A DNA stretch of 25,000 bases from Bacteroidales bacterium. GTDB lineage: Bacteria > Bacteroidota > Bacteroidia > Bacteroidales > UBA7960. The stretch is from positions 1-25,000 of the forward strand of contig SLRE01000228.1 in NCBI GenBank assembly GCA_007131125.1. Reading direction: 5' to 3'. The position numbers and the translations under genes are program-made. Shown here one piece after another: positions 1 through 5,463 of this stretch. The notes beneath the pieces were generated by a model, which made no database searches, was not told the origin of the DNA, and saw only the letters and a list, made by a program, of their open reading frames with translations. How positions within the stretch are numbered: the first letter of the stretch is position 1; each line of letters starts with the position of its first letter.

Positions 1-483
1 GATCTTGCCGGCCTTCACCTCGGCTACTGCCTTGGCAATGTCCATGGTAACCGTGCCGGCCTTGGGGTTGGGCATCAGCCCGCGGGGTCCCAGGATACGT
101 CCAAGAGCCCCCACTTTGGGCATCACATTGGGAGTGGTAATCACCACATCCACATCTGTCCAACCACCTTTGATCTTGTCAACATATTCGTCCAGGCCAA
201 CGTAATCAGCTCCGGCTTCTTTAGCTTCGTCTTCCTTTTCGGGTGTACAAAGTACCAGTACCCTTACGGTTTTTCCCGTTCCATGCGGCAGTGTAACCAC
301 ACCCCTAACCATTTGATTGGCCTTGCGGGGGTCAACACCAAGGCGGATGTCCAGGTCAACTGACGCATCAAATTTGGTGTAGGTTATCTTCTTCACAACG
401 TCAGCCGCATCGCTCAGGGTATAAGCCGCATTAGGATCAAACTTAGCTAAAGCCTCTTTTTGATTCTTCGTTAATTTAGCCAT
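1..483 (-). CDS. rplA: 50S ribosomal protein L1, partial (C-terminus beyond window)
   Basis: Ribosomal protein L1 forms the L1 stalk of the 50S subunit near the E site and, in well-studied bacteria, represses its own operon by binding the rplK-rplA leader. Reading the minus strand from the ATG at 481-483 gives 161 open codons that run off position 1, so about two thirds of the usual ~230 residues are present. The N-terminus begins MAKLTKNQKEALAKF, and further in are VDLDIRLGVDPRKANQ, LPHGTGKTVRVLVL and the L1 signature stretch LGRILGPRGLMPNPKAGT. It follows rplK by 61 nt in the conserved secE-nusG-rplK-rplA order. The missing end reflects only the window boundary; nothing suggests a broken gene. 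Confidence 0.97.
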   Translation of the reverse strand, partial: MAKLTKNQKEALAKFDPNAAYTLSDAADVVKKITYTKFDASVDLDIRLGVDPRKANQMVRGVVTLPHGTGKTVRVLVLCTPEKEDEAKEAGADYVGLDEYVDKIKGGWTDVDVVITTPNVMPKVGALGRILGPRGLMPNPKAGTVTMDIAKAVAEVKAGKI

Positions 484-544
484 ATTCAGATTCCGTTTAG
501 CTTTATTTTAATGAATACTTACAGGTCAAATGCCTTCTCCGCGA

Positions 545-982
545 TTAAAAGGGAGCTGTCCCTTTTATGCGGATCCCCATACTGCGGGCTGTTCCGGCGA
601 CCATTTGCATGGCCGACTCAACAGTGAAGCAGTTCAGGTCAGGCATTTTATCTTCGGCAATTTGCTTTACCTGGTCCCAGGTAATAGTGGCTACCTTACT
701 CCTGTTAGGTTCGGCTGAACCCGACTTTTCTTTGGCTACCTCACGCAGTTGCACGGCAACAGGCGGGGTCTTGATGATGAAATTAAAGGACTTATCCCTG
801 AACACCGTGATAATTACCGGGATAACCTTTCCGGCTTTATCCTGCGTACGGGCATTGAACTGCTTGCAAAATTCCATAATGTTCACCCCCTTGGCACCAA
901 GTGCGGGACCAACGGGCGGAGACGGATTTGCAGCACCACCTTTAATTTGCAGTTTAATTATTCCACTAACTTCTTTTGCCAT
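545..982 (-). CDS. rplK: 50S ribosomal protein L11
   Basis: L11 binds the GTPase-associated region of 23S rRNA at the base of the L7/L12 stalk. The 145-residue protein starting MAKEVSGIIKLQIKGG carries the N-terminal PPVGPALGAKGVNIMEFCK segment and the C-terminal RNA-binding region with GTARSMGIRI. I chose the ATG at 980-982 over an in-frame start 13 codons upstream, because MAKE is the normal family N-terminus and the longer version adds unrelated residues. It sits 92 nt downstream of nusG and 61 nt upstream of rplA. The nusG-rplK spacer contains small hairpins that could be leader structure. Confidence 0.97.
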   Translation of the reverse strand: MAKEVSGIIKLQIKGGAANPSPPVGPALGAKGVNIMEFCKQFNARTQDKAGKVIPVIITVFRDKSFNFIIKTPPVAVQLREVAKEKSGSAEPNRSKVATITWDQVKQIAEDKMPDLNCFTVESAMQMVAGTARSMGIRIKGTAPF

Positions 983-1074
983 TTTACGATTATTTTTATC
1001 ACATAAGGAGATAGAGTTCATTCAGCGGGCAAATCCTGCGAGAGGATCAGGAGGCGAAGCCGTAACAAACAACG
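983..1074 (-). promoter_or_regulatory. rplK leader with two small hairpins (possible L1 autoregulatory site)
   Basis: The 92-nt spacer between nusG and rplK holds two short stems on the transcribed strand. One is GGC/GCC closing a TTC loop near 1052-1060, and the other is ATCCT/AGGAT (1033-1037 with 1043-1047) closing a five-base loop. In E. coli the L1 protein binds the leader of the rplK-rplA mRNA and blocks translation, and this is the equivalent place. I cannot align it to the known L1 motif by eye, so the regulatory role is inference from position. Confidence 0.3.
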
Positions 1075-1617
1075 CTACTCTTTTTCTACCTGCATGAAAC
1101 TGAGCTCTAAAGGAGTTTTACGACCAAAGATCTTTACCATCACCTTCAACTTTTTCTTCTCCTCATTGATCTCTTCGATAACTCCTGTAAAACTGTTAAA
1201 AGGACCGTCTGTAACTTTTACGGTTTCTCCCACAATAAACGGAACATTTAATTCCTCTTCTTTTCCGGAAAGCTCATCCACTTTTCCAAGAATGCGGTTT
1301 ACTTCTGCCGGACGAAGGGGAACGGGTTCATTACCAGAGCCCAAAAAACCAAGAACCCCTGGAACATTCCGAATAATATGCGGAATTTCTCCCACCAGAG
1401 CCGCTTCAATCAAAACATAGCCGGGAAAGTAATTGCGCTCGGCACTTACCTTTTTCCCTTTGCGGATTTGATATACCTTTTCTGTTGGGATCAGTACTTG
1501 CGAAACGTACTCCTCCAGTCCAAGACGGGCAATCTCGTTGTCAATGTATTGTTTTACTTTTTTCTCACTGCCACTGACCGCCCGGACAACATACCATTTT
1601 TTCACTTGTTCGCTCAT
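1075..1617 (-). CDS. nusG: Transcription termination/antitermination factor NusG
   Basis: NusG binds the RNA polymerase clamp and suppresses pausing; its KOW domain couples to Rho or ribosomal S10. The 180-residue protein has the NGN domain at about residues 6-110 (starting KKWYVVRAVSGSEKKV, with YFPGYVLIEA and VPGVLGFLG) and a C-terminal KOW domain at about 125-178 (GETVKVTDGPFNSFTGVIEEI). Length matches the family. The start is the ATG at 1615-1617; SEQVKKWYVV is a normal N-terminus. It lies between secE and rplK, the usual order, with a 103-nt spacer from secE that contains half of an inverted repeat. Confidence 0.97.
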   Translation of the reverse strand: MSEQVKKWYVVRAVSGSEKKVKQYIDNEIARLGLEEYVSQVLIPTEKVYQIRKGKKVSAERNYFPGYVLIEAALVGEIPHIIRNVPGVLGFLGSGNEPVPLRPAEVNRILGKVDELSGKEEELNVPFIVGETVKVTDGPFNSFTGVIEEINEEKKKLKVMVKIFGRKTPLELSFMQVEKE

Positions 1618-1679
1618 ACTAACGTAACGAAGTTAAAACCCCGTTTGATTTTTGCATCTGATTATTGAAGATTATTTAA

Positions 1680-1694
1680 AAATATTAGAATATT
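1680..1694. repeat. 15-bp inverted repeat, copy 2 (after secE)
   Basis: AAATATTAGAATATT here is the exact reverse complement of 1924-1938, so the two copies flank secE in opposite orientation. Each copy also contains two AATATT units separated by 2 bp. This copy lies 26-40 nt past the secE stop codon in the secE-nusG spacer. Function unknown. Confidence 0.7.
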
Positions 1695-1720
1695 CAGAAA
1701 GCAGCCTTCAAACCGGATAA

Positions 1721-1915
1721 TTACAAAAAGAGACGGTAAAATTGCTGTAGAATAGAGCTAAAGGACATATCCATCAAATAAACGATCGCAGCGATTATAA
1801 GGGAAGCAATAGATACGACCACTGCACTGCTTTGCAGTTCGCTCCAGGTTGGCCACGAAACTTTATGAATCAGCTCATCATAGGTTTCGCTTAAATAGGC
1901 TCTGATTTTCTTCAT
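1721..1915 (-). CDS. secE: Preprotein translocase subunit SecE
   Basis: SecE clamps the SecY channel and is essential for Sec-dependent export. The 64-residue protein begins MKKIRAYLSETYDELIHKV and continues into SWPTWSEL, the conserved cytoplasmic amphipathic helix plus the (V/S)xWP motif. A single transmembrane helix follows at about residues 29-51. This is the short one-helix form found in most bacteria rather than the three-helix enterobacterial form. I chose the ATG at 1913-1915: longer in-frame reading would run into tRNA-Trp and add residues unlike SecE. It lies 24 nt after tRNA-Trp and upstream of nusG, and is flanked by a 15-bp inverted repeat. Confidence 0.95.
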   Translation of the reverse strand: MKKIRAYLSETYDELIHKVSWPTWSELQSSAVVVSIASLIIAAIVYLMDMSFSSILQQFYRLFL

Positions 1916-1923
1916 AATTGTAA

Positions 1924-1938
1924 AATATTCTAATATTT
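1924..1938. repeat. 15-bp inverted repeat, copy 1 (between tRNA-Trp and secE)
   Basis: AATATTCTAATATTT, the exact reverse complement of 1680-1694. It starts 1 nt from the tRNA-Trp 3' end and ends 8 nt before the secE start codon, so it covers the secE translation-initiation region. If the two copies paired in RNA, the whole secE reading frame would be looped out. Confidence 0.7.
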
Positions 1939-1939
1939 G

Positions 1940-2012
1940 CACGGGTGGAAGGAATCGAACCCTCAACCAACGGTTTTGGAGACCGCTACTCTACCAATTG
2001 AGCTACACCCGT
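1940..2012 (-). tRNA. tRNA-Trp (CCA anticodon)
   Basis: The reverse complement folds as a 73-nt cloverleaf: acceptor ACGGGTG pairs with CACCCGT with discriminator G (expected for tRNA-Trp), the D arm reads TAGCTCAATTGGTAGAG, the anticodon loop CTCCAAA carries CCA, and the T arm has GGTTCGATTCC. No 3' CCA is encoded. It lies between tuf and secE, 4 nt after a strong GC-rich stem. Confidence 0.96.
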
Positions 2013-2016
2013 AAGG

Positions 2017-2043
2017 GCCGCGGGGGTAAAACCCACCCGCGGC
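2017..2043 (-). other. GC-rich perfect stem between tuf and tRNA-Trp
   Basis: GCCGCGGG (2017-2024) pairs perfectly with CCCGCGGC (2036-2043), with possible extra G-C pairs inside and a small A-rich loop. No U-run follows on the minus strand; the mature tRNA-Trp 5' end begins only 4 nt later. It therefore does not look like a standard intrinsic terminator. A processing or mRNA 3'-end-protecting structure separating tuf mRNA from the tRNA is the likelier reading (inference). Confidence 0.6.
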
Positions 2044-2061
2044 ATATTATTCTTTGGTTTG

Positions 2062-3249
2062 TTAATCAAGGATCTCGGTTACCTGTCCTGCACCAACGGT
2101 ACGGCCACCTTCGCGGATCGCAAAACGCAATCCCTTGTCCATGGCTACTTCGTTGATCAGTTCAACGGTAATGGTAAGGTTATCACCAGGCATACACATT
2201 TCCACACCTTCGGGCAGGTAAATCTCACCTGTTACGTCGGTAGTGCGGAAGAAGAACTGCGGACGGTATTTGTTCTGGAAGGGAGTATGACGACCACCTT
2301 CTTCTTTTTTCAGAACATAAACCTCAGCCTTGAATTTTTTGTGTGGCTTCACTGAGCCGGGCTTACAAATTACCATACCACGGGAAATGGCATCTTTATC
2401 AATACCCCTGAGCAACAGACCAGTGTTGTCACCGGCTTCTCCACGGTCAAGGATTTTACGGAACATCTCAACACCGGTAACAACCGACTTAAGTTTTTCT
2501 GCACCCATACCAATAATATCAACAGGGTCGCCAGAGTTGATAACGCCTGTTTCAATTCTACCGGTAGCAACGGTACCACGTCCTGTAATGGAGAATACGT
2601 CCTCAACAGGCATCAGGAAGTCCTTGTCAACATCGCGCTCAGGAAGCGGGATATAGCTATCGGCAGCTTCCATCAGCTCAACTACCTTTTCTACCCATTT
2701 GGGTTCATTGTTCAGGGCACCCAAAGCAGATCCCTGGATAACGGGAATATTGTCTCCATCAAAATCGTAGAAAGAGAGCAATTCGCGAATTTCCATTTCA
2801 ACCAGCTCAAGAAGCTCTTCATCAGCAACAAGGTCAACCTTGTTCATAAAAACAACCAACTGGGGAACACCAACCTGACGGGCCAAAAGAATGTGCTCGC
2901 GTGTTTGGGGCATGGGACCGTCGGTAGCTGCAACAACCAGGATTGCACCGTCCATCTGGGCAGCACCTGTTACCATGTTCTTCACGTAGTCTGCGTGTCC
3001 GGGGCAGTCAACGTGTGCATAGTGCCTGGATTCCGTTTGATATTCAACGTGTGCAGTATTAATGGTTATACCTCTTTCTTTCTCTTCAGGAGCATTGTCA
3101 ATAGAATCAAAACTTCTGACTTCAGACAAACCCTTGCCTGCCAAAATTTGCGTGATCGCAGCGGTGAGCGTAGTTTTACCATGATCAACATGACCAATGG
3201 TTCCTATGTTCACATGCGGCTTTGTGCGTTGAAATTTTTCTTTTGCCAT
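2062..3249 (-). CDS. tuf: Translation elongation factor Tu
   Basis: EF-Tu delivers aminoacyl-tRNA to the ribosome as a GTP complex. The 395-residue protein has the P-loop GHVDHGKT (about residues 19-26), the switch region with RGITINTAHVEY, the DCPGHADYV G3 motif, NKVD for guanine recognition, then the two beta-barrel domains (EVYVLKKEEGGRHTPF, IREGGRTVGAGQV). Length and start (MAKEKFQRTKPHVNIGTIGH) are typical. It is 74 nt downstream of tRNA-Thr(GGT) and probably shares the transcript with the four upstream tRNAs; I found no good promoter in the 74-nt spacer. tRNA-Trp follows 49 nt after its stop. Confidence 0.99.
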   Translation of the reverse strand: MAKEKFQRTKPHVNIGTIGHVDHGKTTLTAAITQILAGKGLSEVRSFDSIDNAPEEKERGITINTAHVEYQTESRHYAHVDCPGHADYVKNMVTGAAQMDGAILVVAATDGPMPQTREHILLARQVGVPQLVVFMNKVDLVADEELLELVEMEIRELLSFYDFDGDNIPVIQGSALGALNNEPKWVEKVVELMEAADSYIPLPERDVDKDFLMPVEDVFSITGRGTVATGRIETGVINSGDPVDIIGMGAEKLKSVVTGVEMFRKILDRGEAGDNTGLLLRGIDKDAISRGMVICKPGSVKPHKKFKAEVYVLKKEEGGRHTPFQNKYRPQFFFRTTDVTGEIYLPEGVEMCMPGDNLTITVELINEVAMDKGLRFAIREGGRTVGAGQVTEILD

Positions 3250-3323
3250 ATCTAACTGGGTGTTTAAGTTTTAAAAAAGGGATTCAACAAATTTCGTTTT
3301 TTATTAATATTGCTTTGAACTTG

Positions 3324-3395
3324 AGCCGACGACGGGAATTGAACCCGTGGCCTCTTCCTTACCAAGGAAACGCTCTACCCCTGAGCTACGTCGGC
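3324..3395 (-). tRNA. tRNA-Thr (GGT anticodon)
   Basis: The reverse complement is a 72-nt cloverleaf with acceptor GCCGACG/CGTCGGC, discriminator T, D arm TAGCTCAGGGGTAGAGC, anticodon loop TTGGTAA (GGT, reads ACC/ACU) and T arm GGGTTCAATTCCC. No encoded CCA. It is the last of four tRNAs before tuf, matching the position and anticodon of E. coli thrT. Confidence 0.96.
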
Positions 3396-3408
3396 ACAAT
3401 TTTTTCTG

Positions 3409-3481
3409 AGCGGAAAACGGGACTCGAACCCGCCACCTACAGCTTGGAAGGCTGTCGCTCTACCAGATGAGCTATTTCCGC
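3409..3481 (-). tRNA. tRNA-Gly (TCC anticodon)
   Basis: A 73-nt cloverleaf on the minus strand: acceptor GCGGAAA/TTTCCGC, discriminator T, D arm TAGCTCATCTGGTAGAGC, anticodon stem ACAGC/GCTGT with loop CTTCCAA (TCC), T arm GGGTTCGAGTCCC. No encoded CCA. It lies 13 nt upstream of tRNA-Thr(GGT), as E. coli glyT does relative to thrT. Confidence 0.96.
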
Positions 3482-3490
3482 GTTTCAATG

Positions 3491-3573
3491 TGGGGGGGGA
3501 AGGATTCGAACCTCCGAAGGCGAAAGCCAACAGATTTACAGTCTGCCCCATTTGACCGCTCTGGAACCCCCCC
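3491..3573 (-). tRNA. tRNA-Tyr (GTA anticodon)
   Basis: An 83-nt class II tRNA: acceptor of seven G-C pairs, discriminator A, anticodon stem GCAGA/TCTGT with loop CTGTAAA (GTA), a long variable arm (GGCTTTCGCC hairpin) as bacterial tRNA-Tyr requires, and T arm GGAGGTTCGAATCCTTC. The all-G/C acceptor stem is unusually uniform. No encoded CCA. It is 9 nt upstream of tRNA-Gly. Confidence 0.96.
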
Positions 3574-3598
3574 GAATGCTTTTTCTTCTTATCCAGGG

Positions 3599-3672
3599 AG
3601 CCGATGGAGGGATTCGAACCCCCGGCCAGCTGATTACAAATCAGCTGCTCTGACCAACTGAGCTACATCGGC
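3599..3672 (-). tRNA. tRNA-Thr (TGT anticodon)
   Basis: A 74-nt cloverleaf: acceptor GCCGATG/CATCGGC, discriminator T, D arm TAGCTCAGTTGGTCAGAGC, anticodon stem GCTGA/TCAGC with loop TTTGTAA (TGT), T arm GGGGGTTCGAATCCCTC. No encoded CCA. It is the first gene of the tRNA-tuf unit, 74 nt downstream of a consensus promoter -7 box. Confidence 0.96.
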
Positions 3673-3713
3673 TTATGCTTTAATGCTTTTGAAGCCTTTG
3701 ATAACCTTAAAGA

Positions 3714-3746
3714 CAATAAAAAGCAGACCTTTATAAAAAGGTCTGC
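3714..3746 (-). terminator. Intrinsic terminator after hpf, overlapping the tRNA promoter
   Basis: GCAGACCTTT (3723-3732) pairs with AAAGGTCTGC (3737-3746) around a four-base loop. On the minus strand the stem is followed by TTTTTATT. It would stop transcripts coming from rpsU-xerC-hpf before the tRNA block. The stem's first minus-strand base, 3746, is also the last base of the -7 box of the tRNA promoter. Confidence 0.85.
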
Positions 3747-3776
3747 AAATGTACGAAAGATTTAAAAACTACCAAA
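3746..3776 (-). promoter_or_regulatory. Bacteroidota-type promoter for tRNA-tuf unit
   Basis: On the minus strand, TTTG (3773-3776) is followed after exactly 19 nt by TACATTTG (3746-3753), a full match to the Bacteroidota primary-sigma consensus TTTG-N19-TAnnTTTG. The predicted start, about 5-8 nt downstream, falls inside the first arm of the terminator hairpin. Transcripts started here would therefore lack part of that arm and escape termination. Confidence 0.8.
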
Positions 3777-3817
3777 AAATAATAGTGTTTTTTTTCTTTA
3801 AGGGCAGTTACACTCAG

Positions 3818-4117
3818 CTACATCCCTTTTACTTTTTCCTTATGCCTTTTTAATTGTCGTTTTAAGGCATCTACAGAATTGTCCACTGCTTCTTCAAAAC
3901 TCTTTGCCTGTTTCTTGGCAAAAAGATCATTGCCCGGAATCAACAAACGGATCTCGGCAATCTTGTTTTCATTGTTGGAAGCACTTTCAAGGCGCAATAT
4001 CACATCACATCCAAGCACATTCTCATATAACTGGGCAAGTTTTCCAACCTTTTCCCGTACGAAGTCTTCCAGTTTAACATCGGCTTTAAATTGCAATGAA
4101 CTAATGTTTACTTTCAT
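3818..4117 (-). CDS. hpf: Ribosome hibernation-promoting factor, short form (HPF/RaiA family)
   Basis: HPF-family proteins bind the 30S decoding region in stationary phase and inactivate ribosomes. The 99-residue protein has the family beta-alpha-beta-beta-beta-alpha pattern: MKVNISSLQFKADVKLEDFV, then VGKLAQLYENV, CDVILRLE, KIAEIRLLIPGNDLFAKKQA and a basic C-terminal helix DALKRQLKRHKEKVKG. It has no C-terminal dimerisation domain, so it is the short form. Unusually for this window, a clear Shine-Dalgarno GGAGG sits 8 nt before the ATG. It follows xerC by 17 nt in the rpsU-xerC-hpf unit and is followed by an intrinsic terminator. Confidence 0.92.
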   Translation of the reverse strand: MKVNISSLQFKADVKLEDFVREKVGKLAQLYENVLGCDVILRLESASNNENKIAEIRLLIPGNDLFAKKQAKSFEEAVDNSVDALKRQLKRHKEKVKGM

Positions 4118-4134
4118 ATTTCATCCTCCACTAT

Positions 4135-5025
4135 TTATGCCTTTGGATGGGCTTGTTTATAAATGGTTTTTATTTTTTCTATGGTGTTGTGCGTATAAAC
4201 CTGTGTTGCCGATAAACTGGAATGCCCAAGGATTTCTTTAATGGCATTGAGATCGGCTCCATGGTTTAACATGTGGGTGGCAAAGCTATGCCGAAGCACA
4301 TGCGGGCTTTTTTTGGTTTCGGTGGTTACATAGCTAAGGTATAAATTTACCCGCCGATACACAAATTTAGGGTACAACTTTTTGCCTTTGTCGGTTACCA
4401 AAACAAATGGTATATAAGATGTACCAAAAAGCTTCTCCTTTTCAAGGGTATAATCAAGGTAGGTTTTCCTTACCTTACTAAGAAGGGGAACAATACGCTG
4501 CTTGTTTCGTTTGCCGGTGACCTTTACATTACTATTGAATTCATCAAAATCATCATGTTTAAGGTCGATAAGTTCTGAAAGCCTCATGCCGGTAAAATAA
4601 AGCAGCTCAATGATCAGACGATCGCGCAAACCCGGAAAGTCGTTTTCAAAAGGTACCCGGTCGAGCAACTGATCCATTTTTTCTTCTTCCACATACACGG
4701 GCAGGCGACTGCTTTTTTTGATATTACTTACTTTCAGGGTAGGGTTTTCGGGTACGATTTGCTTTTTCTGCAGGTAATGGAAAAAGGATTTCACCGAAGA
4801 GAGTTTCCGGTTAACGGAAGTTCTTGCTGCACCTTCAGACATAAGGCCGGCAAGCCAGGAGCGTATCATAAAAGGCTGGGCCCCCTCAATATCATTCAGT
4901 TCAAATTGTTTTTTGAGAAATTCGGAAAATTGTTTTAGGTCGTTGGAGTAGGCCAGCAGGGTATGGCGGGCATATCGTTTTTCCTGCGCAAGATATTGAA
5001 GAAATCTTTCGGTTTCGGCTCCCAT
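4135..5025 (-). CDS. xerC: Tyrosine recombinase XerC/XerD family
   Basis: Xer recombinases resolve chromosome dimers at dif. The 296-residue protein has the N-terminal SAM-like DNA-binding domain (FLQYLAQEKRYARHT at about residues 8-22) and a C-terminal catalytic domain. All active-site residues are visible: R148 (TGMRLSEL), K172 (TGKRNKQRIVPL), H242 and R245 (HVLRHSFATHML), H268 (LGHSS) and nucleophile Y277 (QVYTH). I start at the ATG at 5023-5025; an in-frame TTG at 5043 would add six residues but lies right against the U-run of the upstream hairpin. It sits between rpsU and hpf. XerC versus XerD cannot be settled by eye. Confidence 0.92.
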   Translation of the reverse strand: MGAETERFLQYLAQEKRYARHTLLAYSNDLKQFSEFLKKQFELNDIEGAQPFMIRSWLAGLMSEGAARTSVNRKLSSVKSFFHYLQKKQIVPENPTLKVSNIKKSSRLPVYVEEEKMDQLLDRVPFENDFPGLRDRLIIELLYFTGMRLSELIDLKHDDFDEFNSNVKVTGKRNKQRIVPLLSKVRKTYLDYTLEKEKLFGTSYIPFVLVTDKGKKLYPKFVYRRVNLYLSYVTTETKKSPHVLRHSFATHMLNHGADLNAIKEILGHSSLSATQVYTHNTIEKIKTIYKQAHPKA

Positions 5026-5041
5026 ATCAACGACCTTGGTC

Positions 5042-5110
5042 AAAAAAAGAAGGAAGAAATCTTTGCTTAAAATTATGCTAAAAAATCAGCATCTGCAAAA
5101 ATTTCTTCCT
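5042..5110 (-). terminator. Terminator/attenuator between rpsU and xerC
   Basis: A long stem: AGGAAGAAAT (5051-5060) pairs with ATTTCTTCCT (5101-5110), then one C-A mismatch, then TTTGC (5062-5066) with GCAAA (5095-5099), and an apical ATGCT (5075-5079)/AGCAT (5088-5092) hairpin. On the minus strand the stem is followed at once by TCTTTTTTTG. This is an intrinsic-terminator layout only a few bases upstream of the xerC start, likely reducing xerC-hpf expression relative to rpsU. Confidence 0.8.
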
Positions 5111-5137
5111 AAAAATTCCTAAACCCTTGTGGTAAAA

Positions 5138-5332
5138 TCAGGCGTCCTGTTGGCTCTGTAAACGCTGAATATAAATAGCTTTCAGCTTTTCTTCACGCTT
5201 TTTAACCGAGGGTTTGGTAAACTTCTGGCGCTCTCTCAGTTCCCTGAGAACACCGGTTTTCTCAAACTTCCTTTTCATCTTTTTCAAGACCCGGTCAATG
5301 TTTTCGCCTTCTTTTACTGGAACAATGATCAT
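5138..5332 (-). CDS. rpsU: 30S ribosomal protein S21
   Basis: S21 is a small basic protein of the 30S platform near the anti-Shine-Dalgarno region of 16S rRNA. The 64-residue product MIIVPVKEGENIDRVLKKMKRK matches S21 from its first residues (VKEGE, the RKFEKTGVLRELRERQ helix, the FTKPSVKKREEK stretch). The start is the ATG at 5330-5332, about 60 nt below a consensus promoter. It is the first gene of rpsU-xerC-hpf; a terminator-like stem separates it from xerC. Confidence 0.96.
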   Translation of the reverse strand: MIIVPVKEGENIDRVLKKMKRKFEKTGVLRELRERQKFTKPSVKKREEKLKAIYIQRLQSQQDA

Positions 5333-5398
5333 ATTTTCTAACCTCTTTTCTTTAAAATTTGAATTTCAATAATTTTTCACTTTTTCCAAAAGCGGATG

Positions 5399-5429
5399 CA
5401 AAGATAAAAACATTTTTCTATTTGTCAAA
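5399..5429 (-). promoter_or_regulatory. Bacteroidota-type promoter for rpsU-xerC-hpf
   Basis: Minus strand TTTG (5426-5429), exactly 19 nt spacer, then TATCTTTG (5399-5406), a full match to TTTG-N19-TAnnTTTG. The expected start near 5392 gives a leader of about 60 nt before rpsU. Confidence 0.8.
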
Positions 5430-5463
5430 GACAAAACCCCATGAAATATTTTTCAATTTGGTT

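Noticed and set aside
567..1097. A 176-codon open frame on the plus strand opposite rplK
   Set aside because: Antisense to a well-recognised ribosomal protein and its leader; no recognisable family.
1916..1966. Longer secE start with 17 extra residues
   Set aside because: The extension is read from tRNA-Trp sequence and the inverted repeat; the ATG at 1915 gives a normal SecE N-terminus.
3222..3661. Two plus-strand open frames across the tRNA cluster
   Set aside because: They run through four clear tRNA genes in antisense; tRNA sequence often translates into such open frames (WRDSNPRPADYKSAALT-type artefacts).
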